Shown piece by piece: positions 1 through 7,350 of a DNA stretch of 64,000 nt. A program made the translations under genes and the position numbers. The stretch is from positions 62,001 to 126,000 of the forward strand of contig NZ_JAOEJU010000018.1 in assembly GCF_025447595.1 (NCBI RefSeq), in the 5' to 3' direction. The DNA comes from Pseudomonas koreensis (GTDB taxonomy: Bacteria; Pseudomonadota; Gammaproteobacteria; Pseudomonadales; Pseudomonadaceae). Positions within the stretch are counted from its first letter, which is position 1. Each line of letters starts with the position of its first letter. The notes under the pieces are model-generated. The model saw nothing but the letters and a program-made list of their open reading frames with translations, was not told where the DNA came from and did no database searches.

Positions 1-195
1 GCGCTGGACAAGCTCGAAGCGTTCGCCAGCCTCAACGGCCCGCGTTTCTACGGCCTGCCGGCAAATACCGATCGCATCACCCTGGTTCGTGACGAATGGA
101 CCGCCCCGACGAGCCTGCCTTTCGGCGAGCTGACCGTTATCCCGCTGCGCGCCGGTGAAAAACTGCGCTGGCGCCTGCTGGAGGAACACGCGTGA
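1..195 (+). CDS. pyrC: Dihydroorotase, C-terminal fragment
   Basis: The reading frame is open from the first base of the window and ends in TGA at 193-195, so only the last 64 residues are visible. The segment with FYGLPANTDRITLV and FGELTVIPLRAGE is typical of the C-terminus of the homodimeric dihydroorotase, which closes carbamoyl aspartate to dihydroorotate in pyrimidine synthesis. The catalytic part lies upstream, outside the window. The stop overlaps the GTG start of rnt in a GTGA arrangement, so the two genes are probably translationally coupled, as in the pyrC-rnt pair known in Pseudomonas. The identification rests on the C-terminal sequence plus the neighbour. Confidence 0.85.
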   Translation, partial: ALDKLEAFASLNGPRFYGLPANTDRITLVRDEWTAPTSLPFGELTVIPLRAGEKLRWRLLEEHA

Positions 196-866
196 GTGAA
201 GACCATTTCGACGACGAACTGGACGGTCAAGGTGGCGGCGGTTCGCGCCATCCAATGGCAGCACGCTTTCGCGGCTACCTGCCGGTTGTCGTCGACGTAG
301 AAACCGGTGGTTTCAACTCGGCCACCGACGCTCTGCTGGAGATTGCCGCGACCACCATCGCCATGGATGAAAAGGGTTTCGTCTACCCGGATCACACCTA
401 CTTCTTCCGCGTCGAGCCGTTCGAAGGCGCCAACATCGAAGCGGCGGCACTGGAGTTCACCGGGATCAAGCTCGATCACCCATTGCGCATGGCCGTCAGC
501 GAAGAAACGGCCCTGACCGACATCTTCCGTGGCGTGCGCAAGGCCCTGAAGGCCAACGGTTGCAAGCGGGCGATTCTGGTCGGCCACAACAGCAGCTTCG
601 ACCTGGGCTTCCTCAACGCCGCCGTCGCGCGGCTGGACATGAAGCGCAATCCGTTTCACCCGTTCTCCAGCTTCGACACCGCGACCCTCGCCGGTCTCGC
701 GTACGGTCAAACCGTATTGGCCAAGGCGTGCCAGGCAGCCGACATCGACTTCGACGGCCGTGAAGCGCACTCCGCGCGTTACGACACCGAGAAGACGGCC
801 GAGCTGTTCTGCGGCATCGTCAACCGCTGGAAACAGATGGGCGGCTGGGAAGACTTCGACGACTGA
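192..866 (+). CDS. rnt: Ribonuclease T
   Basis: This 224-residue protein is the DEDDh 3'-5' exoribonuclease that trims the CCA end of tRNA and matures the 3' ends of other stable RNAs. The catalytic set is complete: D35 and E37 in the VVDVETGG motif, D137 in GHNSSFDLGF, H193 and D198 in HSARYDTE. Length is as expected for the family. The GTG start at 192 overlaps the pyrC stop; no better downstream start precedes the exonuclease motif by the usual distance. An N-terminal acidic/Gly-rich extension of about 20 residues precedes the fold. A strong terminator follows 26 bases after the stop. Confidence 0.95.
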   Translation: MSEDHFDDELDGQGGGGSRHPMAARFRGYLPVVVDVETGGFNSATDALLEIAATTIAMDEKGFVYPDHTYFFRVEPFEGANIEAAALEFTGIKLDHPLRMAVSEETALTDIFRGVRKALKANGCKRAILVGHNSSFDLGFLNAAVARLDMKRNPFHPFSSFDTATLAGLAYGQTVLAKACQAADIDFDGREAHSARYDTEKTAELFCGIVNRWKQMGGWEDFDD

Positions 867-892
867 TCCTCGTCGGGTTTCTTCCGCGCATG

Positions 893-922
893 AAAAAACC
901 GGCCACATGGGCCGGTTTTTTT
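893..922 (+). terminator. Rho-independent terminator after rnt
   Basis: A six-base stem CCGGCC/GGCCGG with loop ACATG is flanked by A6 on the left and T7 on the right, so it can act in both directions. It lies 26 bases after the rnt stop and immediately before the stop codon of the opposing toxin gene. Bases 893-921 are an exact copy of 1973-2001 on the far side of the toxin-antitoxin module. Confidence 0.9.
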
Positions 923-924
923 GT

Positions 925-1338
925 TTAATGCTTATAGAGCTTGAATTCTCTATCAATCCACACGACATAAAAAATACGCTGGTTCTTGTATCCCACCATC
1001 GCTACACGCTCAAAAGCCCGAAACACCAGCAATCTGACATCACCTGTTAAAAAAGCAGGAATCCCCACCTTCAGACTGCTTCTCTCAATCGTTTCACAGC
1101 CGTAACGATGCCTGTGCTCCTTGCGTAATTCTCTCCACGACATTTTTCCCAGGACTCTCAGACGCTCCAGCATTTTCGACCGTTCGACGGTCTCACAATC
1201 CTGAATGCACCAGCCATTCTGTAAATACTCAAATGAGAAAACCGGAGGTCGCGCTTCCGATGTATCTGTCTCAGTGGTAGAGGTTCGTGCCGTTACCTTG
1301 GCCGCCGCATCGCTTTCCCAGCGTTTTAGCTTTGCCAT
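925..1338 (-). CDS. Putative toxin of a Panacea-type toxin-antitoxin pair
   Basis: This 137-residue protein belongs to no family I recognise with certainty. It starts three bases after the stop of the Panacea-domain antitoxin, which is the normal place for the toxin of such a pair. The N-terminal 30 residues are polar and Ser/Thr/Ala-rich; residues about 60-137 carry a WRELRKEH segment and a C-terminal strand-rich part (LLVFRAF, MVGYKNQRIFYVVWID, LYKH). That alternating pattern resembles small RelE-like mRNA interferases, but this is fold-level guesswork. Base composition is clearly more AT-rich than the neighbours, which fits acquisition. The role as toxin comes from context, not from a recognised active site. 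Confidence 0.55.
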   Translation of the reverse strand: MAKLKRWESDAAAKVTARTSTTETDTSEARPPVFSFEYLQNGWCIQDCETVERSKMLERLRVLGKMSWRELRKEHRHRYGCETIERSSLKVGIPAFLTGDVRLLVFRAFERVAMVGYKNQRIFYVVWIDREFKLYKH

Positions 1339-1341
1339 TTT

Positions 1342-1782
1342 TCAGTTCACCCAATGCTCCCGGAAATACTCCTGCATCTCGCAGGCGGGGATTTCCCTAC
1401 TGAATTCTCCTTCCTTGTAATTTCTCCGCCAAGGTGCTTCTTCATGCGTCAACTGACGTAGCTTCCACGCCGAAAATTGGCCATAAACGTCGAACACTTC
1501 GTTGAGCAGACTTTGTTGTTCTGCACTGAAAACATCGGGATTGAAATCATCTGGAGGAGGAATGGAACCCGATCCAAACTGGCTGAATTTTCGATACAGA
1601 GCCGGAACCACTGGCCCGTGCATCCATGCTTCCAATTGTTCAGGGAAGAGCGCCACGCCATGAAGGGCCAGACTGAACCCTTGAGCGTAATAGACCATTT
1701 TTTGAATTTTGAGATTGGAGATCTCGCCTTCATGCCCTTCCAGGCAGAGGAAATAATCTGCAACGTCCAAGCTACTCGGCAT
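1342..1782 (-). CDS. Panacea-domain (SocA/DUF4065-like) antitoxin
   Basis: This 146-residue protein opens with SSLDVADYFLCL, then ISNLKIQKMVYYAQGF and the EAWMHGPVVPALYRKF motif, which are hallmarks of the Panacea (formerly DUF4065, SocA/GepA) domain. Proteins of this family neutralise many unrelated toxins. The start at 1782 is chosen because AAAGGGG lies six bases upstream and family members begin just before this motif; the frame is open to 1860 but the extra 26 residues are not family-like. It is the first gene of a two-gene operon, with only three bases before the putative toxin. The usual antitoxin-first order and AT-rich composition support a mobile addiction or defence module. Confidence 0.85.
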   Translation of the reverse strand: MPSSLDVADYFLCLEGHEGEISNLKIQKMVYYAQGFSLALHGVALFPEQLEAWMHGPVVPALYRKFSQFGSGSIPPPDDFNPDVFSAEQQSLLNEVFDVYGQFSAWKLRQLTHEEAPWRRNYKEGEFSREIPACEMQEYFREHWVN

Positions 1783-1972
1783 TTGAAACCCCTTTTGCGT
1801 CATGCAATCCATTGCATACCTTAAGTGAGGTGCGATTCGGTCCAGGTCAATCAACCTCACCCTTCTCTCGCTCCACTACAACCCTATCCATGCACTGTTC
1901 AGTCATCCAGTATTTTTTCCAGCCAATTGAAACAAATGATGCCCACACTCAGGATTCGCTGACTGTCCAAAT

Positions 1973-2001
1973 AAAAAACCGGCCACATGGGCCGGTTTTT
2001 T
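1973..2001 (-). terminator. Rho-independent terminator after ahpC, duplicate of the rnt terminator
   Basis: The same A6-CCGGCC-ACATG-GGCCGG-T6 hairpin as at 893-921 lies 18 bases beyond the ahpC stop. The 29 bases are identical between the two sites. The copies form a direct repeat bracketing the toxin-antitoxin module, as though one bidirectional terminator once sat between convergent rnt and ahpC and was duplicated when the module arrived. Confidence 0.9.
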
Positions 2002-2019
2002 GTACCTCGACGTTGCGCC

Positions 2020-2622
2020 TTACAGGGCAGCAGCGTTCTCGGTCAGGTAAGCCGCAACGCCTTCTGGCGAAGCGTTCATGCCTTTGTCGCCTTTTTTCCA
2101 GTTGGCAGGGCAGACTTCGCCGTGCTCTTCGTGGAATTGCAGAGCGTCGACCAGACGGATCAGCTCTTCCATGTTACGGCCCAGCGGCAGGTCGTTGACG
2201 ATCTGCGAGCGGACAACACCTTTGTCGTCGATCAGGAACGCGCCACGGAAAGCCACGCCGCCTTCGGACTCAACGTCGTAGGCCTTGGCGATATCGTGCT
2301 TCATGTCGGCAGCCATGGTGTACTTCACCTGGCCGATGCCGCCATTGTTGACCGGAGTGTTGCGCCAGGCGTTGTGGGTGAAGTGCGAGTCGATCGACAC
2401 GGCGATCACTTCAACGTTGCGTGCCTTGAAGTCGGCCATGCGGTTGTCCAGAGCGATCAGCTCGGACGGGCAGACGAAGGTGAAGTCCAGCGGGTAGAAG
2501 AACACCAGGCCGTATTTGCCTTTGATGGCCGAGGACAGGGTGAAGCTGTCAACGATCTCGCCATTGCCGAGTACGGCCGGGACGGTGAAGTCAGGGGCTT
2601 GTTTGCCTACGAGTACGCTCAT
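2020..2622 (-). CDS. ahpC: Typical 2-Cys peroxiredoxin (AhpC/Prx1 class)
   Basis: This 200-residue cytoplasmic peroxidase reduces hydrogen peroxide and organic peroxides. The peroxidatic cysteine is C51 in DFTFVCPSE and the resolving cysteine is C170 in EVCPANW. The GGIG motif at 93-96 is present, but the C-terminal YF motif linked to over-oxidation sensitivity is not seen. A strong AGGAG ribosome site lies just before the ATG at 2622. No ahpF reductase is nearby, so electrons must come from another partner such as thioredoxin or an AhpF elsewhere. It stands beside bfd-bfr and grxD, a peroxide and iron handling neighbourhood conserved in Pseudomonas. Confidence 0.93.
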   Translation of the reverse strand: MSVLVGKQAPDFTVPAVLGNGEIVDSFTLSSAIKGKYGLVFFYPLDFTFVCPSELIALDNRMADFKARNVEVIAVSIDSHFTHNAWRNTPVNNGGIGQVKYTMAADMKHDIAKAYDVESEGGVAFRGAFLIDDKGVVRSQIVNDLPLGRNMEELIRLVDALQFHEEHGEVCPANWKKGDKGMNASPEGVAAYLTENAAAL

Positions 2623-2847
2623 TGATATCTCCTGGTGTAAAAACTTGAAGTTCAGGGTTCGGGCCAGCCTGTCACCCTCAGGCGACAGCCCTGTGACACG
2701 AACCCCCTTCGCAAGGGCCGACCATCATACACTGCGTTTTTCGACTGTCCTTAAAGGTTTTTCTCGAAATCCCGGCTGGCATTCAGCCATGCACCACCGT
2801 TCGTCAGTCACAGGCGCTGGCGATGAAAACCACTGGGAAAGCACTTT

Positions 2848-2866
2848 GACAATCATTCTCGTTAAC
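2848..2866 (+). promoter_or_regulatory. Candidate Fur box upstream of bfd
   Basis: The 19 bases beginning GACAATCATTC and ending GTTAAC match the classical Fur consensus GATAATGATAATCATTATC at 13 of 19 positions. They lie 48 bases before the bfd start, in an AT-rich patch that also holds a TTGAC element. Known biology supports Fur-repressed expression of bfd for iron release from bacterioferritin under iron starvation. Confidence 0.6.
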
Positions 2867-2913
2867 ATTAAGATCCATCGCAATTGAGTCACAACCAGCG
2901 ACGGTTCTCACTT

Positions 2914-3132
2914 ATGTATGTTTGCCTCTGCACTGGCGTCACCGACGGACAGATCCGCGAAGCGATCTATGAAGGTTGCTGCAGCTATAAAGAAGTCCGT
3001 CAGGCCACCGGCGTAGCGAGCCAATGCGGCAAATGTGCGTGCCTGGCGAAAGAAGTGGTTCGCGAAACCCTGACCAAGCTGCAAACCGCCCAGGCTGCGA
3101 TCCCCTACCCGGCAGAATTTACAGCCGCGTAA
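2914..3132 (+). CDS. bfd: Bacterioferritin-associated ferredoxin
   Basis: This 72-residue [2Fe-2S] protein binds bacterioferritin and passes electrons to its haem so that stored Fe(III) leaves as Fe(II). The four cluster ligands are C4, C6, C38 and C41 in the CLC and CGKC arrangement of the family. An open frame extends ten codons upstream, but the family starts at MYVCLC, so 2914 is chosen. A Fur-like box lies just upstream, and the gene is followed by its own terminator and then bfr, its physiological partner. The C-terminal tail IPYPAEFTAA is variable in the family. Confidence 0.95.
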   Translation: MYVCLCTGVTDGQIREAIYEGCCSYKEVRQATGVASQCGKCACLAKEVVRETLTKLQTAQAAIPYPAEFTAA

Positions 3133-3146
3133 TTATCCCGAATTCG

Positions 3147-3174
3147 AAGAACCGGACTTATGTCCGGTTTTTTT
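3147..3174 (+). terminator. Rho-independent terminator after bfd
   Basis: An ACCGGAC/GTCCGGT stem with a short TTAT loop is followed by seven T residues. It separates bfd from bfr, so the two genes are probably transcribed as separate units, which suits their opposite responses to iron. Confidence 0.9.
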
Positions 3175-3331
3175 ATGCCTGAAAATCAATTGCTTAGCGT
3201 CTAGACGCGGAACAAAAACATTCTTATTCAGATTAATTTTCATTTATTATTCAATAACTTAGGTTTGACACTTATAAATACCAAGCTCAAACTCTGCCTT
3301 ATATACCGCTACTTAGGGCAGGACTCCCATC

Positions 3332-3808
3332 ATGAAAGGCGACGTAACAGTCATCCAGCATCTCAACAAGATCCTTGCCAATGAGCTGGTCGCGATCAAT
3401 CAGTACTTCCTGCATGCGCGTATGTATGAAGATTGGGGCCTGAACAAGCTCGGCAAACACGAGTACCACGAATCCATCGACGAGATGAAACACGCGGACA
3501 AGCTGATCAAGCGCATCCTGTTCCTGGAAGGCCTGCCGAATGTGCAGGACCTGGGCAAGCTGCACATCGGCGAGCACACCAAGGAAATGCTGGAGTGCGA
3601 CCTGCGTATCGAAAAGACCGGCCATGCTGACCTGAAGGTTGCCATCGCCCATTGCGAATCCGTCGGTGACTTCGGCAGCCGCGAACTGCTCGAAGACATC
3701 CTTGAATCCGAAGAAGAACATATCGACTGGCTGGAAACCCAACTGGGCCTGATCGATAAAGTCGGTCTTGAGAACTATCTGCAATCGCAGATGGGCGAAG
3801 ACGAGTAA
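3332..3808 (+). CDS. bfr: Bacterioferritin
   Basis: This 158-residue protein forms 24-mer iron storage shells with haem at subunit interfaces. The haem-ligating methionine is M52, and the di-iron ferroxidase residues E18, E51, H54, E94, E127 and H130 are all present. This matches the haem-containing BfrB type of Pseudomonas rather than the FtnA type. The ORF is preceded by a GGGCAGGA ribosome site and by an AT-rich stretch (about 3190-3300) that probably holds the promoter; I could not fix its elements. A hairpin terminator follows. The gene sits directly after bfd, its electron donor. Confidence 0.95.
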   Translation: MKGDVTVIQHLNKILANELVAINQYFLHARMYEDWGLNKLGKHEYHESIDEMKHADKLIKRILFLEGLPNVQDLGKLHIGEHTKEMLECDLRIEKTGHADLKVAIAHCESVGDFGSRELLEDILESEEEHIDWLETQLGLIDKVGLENYLQSQMGEDE

Positions 3809-3834
3809 TTAGCTCGCGCTAAACTCGAGACACT

Positions 3835-3872
3835 AAAAAGCCCCACCCTCTTTCGAGAGGCGGGGCTTTTTA
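3835..3872 (+). terminator. Rho-independent terminator after bfr
   Basis: A long stem AAAAAGCCCC-CCCTC / GAGG-CGGGGCTTTTT with a TTTC loop lies 27 bases after the bfr stop. The A5/T5 flanks would let it act from both sides. Confidence 0.92.
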
Positions 3873-3882
3873 TTGCCATGTC

Positions 3883-3971
3883 TGCAGGAGTCTGGCTTGC
3901 CAGCGAAGTAGAGACCGCGGTTCAACAGCTACACCGCGTCATCGTTCTTCGCGAGCAAGCTCGCTCCCACA
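3883..3971. repeat. REP pair (REPIN), one arm degenerate
   Basis: The right arm (3949-3971) reads TCGCGAGCAAGCTCGCTCCC, the standard P. fluorescens REP in reverse. The left arm (3883-3908) is a related variant with GGCTTGCCAGCGAAG. The two face each other across about 40 bases between bfr and grxD. Confidence 0.75.
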
Positions 3972-3979
3972 AAAGCCAA

Positions 3980-4321
3980 TCAGGCTTCGGACTTGGCCGC
4001 AGCAGCCTTGGCGGATGCTTCCTTGACCAGAGTCTGCAGCTCACCGTTGGCGAACATTTCAGCCATGATGTCGCTGCCGCCGACCAGTTCACCGCCGACC
4101 CACAGTTGCGGGAAAGTCGGCCAGTTGGCGTACTTCGGCAGGTTGGCACGGATTTCCGGGTTCTGCAGGATGTCGACGTAGGCGAACTTCTCGCCACAGC
4201 CCATCACTGCCTGCGCAGCTTTCGCGGAGAAGCCACACTGCGGGGCATTCGGCGAGCCTTTCATGTAAAGCAGAATGGTGTTGTTGGCAATCTGCTCTTT
4301 AATCGTTTCGATGATATCCAT
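3980..4321 (-). CDS. grxD: Monothiol glutaredoxin, CGFS type
   Basis: This 113-residue Grx4-type protein carries the CGFS active site (C29) and K21, which bind glutathione and a bridging [2Fe-2S] cluster. It works in iron-sulfur cluster trafficking rather than in disulfide reduction. The start at 4321 is supported by GAGG eight bases upstream and by the family N-terminus MDIIETIKEQI; an open frame continues ten codons upstream without family likeness. The Ala-rich tail is typical of Pseudomonas GrxD. It belongs to the same iron/redox neighbourhood as bfd and bfr but is transcribed in the opposite direction. Confidence 0.94.
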   Translation of the reverse strand: MDIIETIKEQIANNTILLYMKGSPNAPQCGFSAKAAQAVMGCGEKFAYVDILQNPEIRANLPKYANWPTFPQLWVGGELVGGSDIMAEMFANGELQTLVKEASAKAAAAKSEA

Positions 4322-4418
4322 GGAGCACCTCGGCTGAACTTTCCGACTCATGGGTCGGCACGGTGGCGCATTGTAACGGAATCCCGAGCGCGCTGCTCGG
4401 TCTCCCCGACAGACTTGC

Positions 4419-6524
4419 TCAAGCCGCCGCCACCGTCACCGGCACGCCATTGAGCGCCGCATTGCCTGACAGCTCGTCGAGCTGGCATTCATCGGTCAGG
4501 TCATTCGCGCTCGAACCCGGCTGACCACTGGCAATCGCCATCTGCACGCCCGGCCGGGCATGGCCCCATCCGTGCGGCAGACTGACCACGCCCTTCATCA
4601 TGTCCGCACTGCCCAGCACTTCGACCTCGATCTGCCCGACCCGCGAACTGACCCGCACAAGCTGACCATCACTGAGCCCGCGACTGGCGAGATCGTCCGG
4701 GTTCATCAACAGCTGATGACGCGGCTTGCCCTTCACCAGTCGATGGTAATTGTGCATCCAGGAATTGTTGCTGCGCACATGACGGCGGCCGATCATCAAC
4801 AGCTCATCGGCGGCCGGCGCCTGCAACGCGGCGAAGCGCGCCAGGTCAGCCAGGATTTCCGGTGGCGCTGCCTGAACTCGTTGATTGGCGGTCTTCAATC
4901 GCGATGTCAGGTTGGGTTTGAGCGCTCCCAGATCAACACCGTGCGGATGATCGAACAGCGTCGCAAGCGACAATTTTTGCTCGGATGCATCGCCATACAA
5001 GCCCATGCGCAACCCCATGTCGATCATCTTCGCCGGCGGCATCGTCGGCTTCAGTTCCTTGCCGGTCTTCGCGGCAAAGGCCTTGGCCAGCCCGACGAAG
5101 ATTTCCCAGTCGTGCAGCGCTCCTTCGGGTTTGGCGAGGATCGCCCGGTTGAACCGGGTGACGTTGCGCACCGCAAACAGGTTGAAGGTGGTGTCGTAGT
5201 GATCGTTCTCCAGCGCCGAGGTCGACGGCAGGATCAGGTCGGCATAGCGCGTGGTTTCGTTGATGTACAGGTCGACGCTGACCATGAACTCCAGCCCGTC
5301 CAGCGCCTGCTCCAGCTGCCGGCCGTTGGGCGTGGACAGCACCGGATTGCCGGCCACGGTAATCAGCGCGCGAATCTGGCCCTCGCCTTCGGTGAGCATT
5401 TCTTCGGCCAGCGCCGAGACTGGCAGCTCGCCGCCGTATTCCGGACGCCCGGACACGCGGCTCTGCCATTTATTGAAGTGCCCGCCCGAAGTCGACGCCA
5501 CCAGATCCACCGCCGGCTCGGTGCACAAGGCACCGCCGATGCGGTCCAGGTTGCCGGTGACCAGATTGATCAACTGCACGACCCAATGACACAGCGTGCC
5601 GAAGGCCTGAGTGGAAACACCCATCCGGCCATAACAAACGGCGCTTGGCGCGGCGGCGAAGTCCCGGGCCAACTGGCGGATCTGTTCGGCAGGAACCGCG
5701 CACAACGGACTCATGGCTTCGGCAGTGAACCCCGCCACCGCTGCGCGCACTTCGTCCAGACCGTCCACCGGCAAATGACTGTCAGACGTCAGTCCCTCGC
5801 TAAACAGCGTGTTGAGCACACCAAACAGCAACGCCGCATCGCCACCGGGGCGCACGAACAGATGCTGATCGGCCATCGCCGCCGTCTCGCTGCGCCGTGG
5901 ATCGACCACCACCACTTTGCCGCCCCGGGCCTGGATCGCCTTCAGACGCTTCTCCACATCCGGCACGGTCATGATGCTGCCGTTGGACGCCAGCGGATTG
6001 CCGCCCAGGATCAACATGAAATCGGTGTGATCGATATCCGGGATCGGCAGCAGCAACCCGTGGCCGTACATCAGGTAGCTGGTCAGGTGATGGGGCAGTT
6101 GATCGACCGACGTCGCCGAATAGCGGTTACGGGTTTTCAACAGGCCGAGGAAGTAATTGCTGTGGGTCATCAGCCCGTAGTTATGCACGCTGGGGTTGCC
6201 CTGATACACGGCGACCGCGTTCTGCCCATGACGCTCCTGAATCGCCGAGAGTTTTTCGGCCACCAGTTCGAACGCTTCGTCCCACTCGATGGGCAGCCAT
6301 TCGCTGCCGACCCGGCGCATCGGCTGGCGCAGTCGGTCCGGGTCATTCTGGATATCTTGCAGCGCCACGGCCTTGGGGCAGATATGCCCACGACTGAACG
6401 TGTCCAGGGCATCGCCCTTGATCGAGGTGATCTGCACCTGGCCGTCGGTTTCGGTGGTTTCGATGGACAAGCCGCAGATGGCTTCACACAGGTGGCAGGC
6501 ACGGTGATGGAGAGTCTTGGTCAT
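4419..6524 (-). CDS. Stand-alone molybdopterin oxidoreductase
   Basis: This 701-residue protein is of the formate dehydrogenase/nitrate reductase (DMSO reductase) superfamily. The N-terminal [4Fe-4S] ligands C10, C13, C17 and C49 with K51 are intact, and the C-terminal molybdopterin-dinucleotide domain ends the protein (LPHGWGHARPG, ANDLTDE). Around the usual Cys/Sec metal ligand the sequence is RYSATSVDQLPHH, so the ligand may be Ser (about S139) or the site may differ. No signal peptide or Tat motif is seen, so it is probably cytoplasmic. No electron-transfer subunits or chaperone genes flank it. Substrate is unknown. Its position next to grxD is conserved in Pseudomonas. Confidence 0.85.
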   Translation of the reverse strand: MTKTLHHRACHLCEAICGLSIETTETDGQVQITSIKGDALDTFSRGHICPKAVALQDIQNDPDRLRQPMRRVGSEWLPIEWDEAFELVAEKLSAIQERHGQNAVAVYQGNPSVHNYGLMTHSNYFLGLLKTRNRYSATSVDQLPHHLTSYLMYGHGLLLPIPDIDHTDFMLILGGNPLASNGSIMTVPDVEKRLKAIQARGGKVVVVDPRRSETAAMADQHLFVRPGGDAALLFGVLNTLFSEGLTSDSHLPVDGLDEVRAAVAGFTAEAMSPLCAVPAEQIRQLARDFAAAPSAVCYGRMGVSTQAFGTLCHWVVQLINLVTGNLDRIGGALCTEPAVDLVASTSGGHFNKWQSRVSGRPEYGGELPVSALAEEMLTEGEGQIRALITVAGNPVLSTPNGRQLEQALDGLEFMVSVDLYINETTRYADLILPSTSALENDHYDTTFNLFAVRNVTRFNRAILAKPEGALHDWEIFVGLAKAFAAKTGKELKPTMPPAKMIDMGLRMGLYGDASEQKLSLATLFDHPHGVDLGALKPNLTSRLKTANQRVQAAPPEILADLARFAALQAPAADELLMIGRRHVRSNNSWMHNYHRLVKGKPRHQLLMNPDDLASRGLSDGQLVRVSSRVGQIEVEVLGSADMMKGVVSLPHGWGHARPGVQMAIASGQPGSSANDLTDECQLDELSGNAALNGVPVTVAAA

Positions 6525-6653
6525 GGCCAGTCTCTGTCTTGTTCTGGGCAGGCAATCACGCCTGCGGGAACAAAACTATGGCCCGCGACCCGGTGCAGCG
6601 CCAGCGACGTTCGTCTTGTGAATCGGCGGCCATCAGGCCCGCCGATAGACACG

Positions 6654-6944
6654 TCAGTTCGCCGGAAGCTGAGGCGGTGCGGCCAGCTGGATTTCCTGGA
6701 TGGTCTCGATCTGCTCGTGGGCGACGTGGACGCCGGTGAGTTCGCCGATCAGTCGCCAGTGCTCGTCGAGCCCGGCGCTGATGGTCGCCATGCGGTCGAT
6801 CATCTGCCGGCTGGCGGCCTTGACCACGTCGTCTTCGCTGCGCAGCAGTTCGAAGGACATCGAGGTCATCGAGGCGGTGAGGTGGGTCAATGAGCGTGCC
6901 GTGTGGCCCAGCAATTCCATTAACAGTTTTTCTTTCGATTCCAT
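6654..6944 (-). CDS. Conserved hypothetical protein, helical
   Basis: This 96-residue protein has no domain I recognise. It is mostly helical by pattern (HTARSLTHLTASMTSMSFELL, QMIDRMATISAGLDEHWRLIGELTG) and ends in a proline-rich tail. There is no signal peptide or membrane span. An AGGAAG ribosome site precedes the ATG at 6944. It lies alone between the molybdopterin enzyme and the argF promoter region, and a gene of similar size occupies the same place in other Pseudomonas. Function unknown; a structural or regulatory role for a small helical bundle would be a guess. Confidence 0.65.
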   Translation of the reverse strand: MESKEKLLMELLGHTARSLTHLTASMTSMSFELLRSEDDVVKAASRQMIDRMATISAGLDEHWRLIGELTGVHVAHEQIETIQEIQLAAPPQLPAN

Positions 6945-7350
6945 GCGGAGGCTTCCTGCGTCGCTCGTGGTTTATTTATAACCCAGCACTTTGCTTTAGC
7001 AAATGTTTCAACCTGCGCATCCGACCAAGCGAACCGCTGGCTCACGGGTCGCAAACCGACCAGAGCTGCACCATCCCTGCCGCGCCTGATTGCCAAGCCC
7101 GGTGGGGCCAGTGTACAAATGCCTCGCTGCCCTCTCGAAAACTGACCGGAAATCACAGTGTTCGCACTGTTATCACCCCGGCGCATTTCTGCAAAAACCG
7201 TAGCCTATTGGAAAAACGCGACATTTAGTGTCAATATCGCGCCTTCCCCTATTTCGTCGCCCCCGTGCGGCTTACGCCGCAGGTCTCGCCCGTTGTTCCG
7301 ATAAACAAGGCTTTGAGCATCTGCGGTTTGTAGCAAAAAGGTAGTCAATG
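6945..7350. other. Intergenic region upstream of argF
   Basis: About 400 bases without a credible gene. It must hold the argF promoter. A TGTCAATATCGC element at 7229-7240 and CGTCGC at 7255-7260 resemble the TGTCGC half-sites of Pseudomonas ArgR, but the match is weak. No terminator or REP element is seen. Confidence 0.35.

Noticed and set aside
3190..3300. AT-rich stretch before bfr considered as a Fur box.
   Set aside because: No 19-base window gave a convincing match, and the TTGACA at 3265 has no good -10 at the right distance.
4560..6893. A 777-codon open frame on the plus strand opposite the molybdopterin oxidoreductase.
   Set aside because: It is a by-product of high GC at third positions; its translation is rich in Arg, His and Gln with no domain, and the opposite strand has a clear enzyme with intact motifs.
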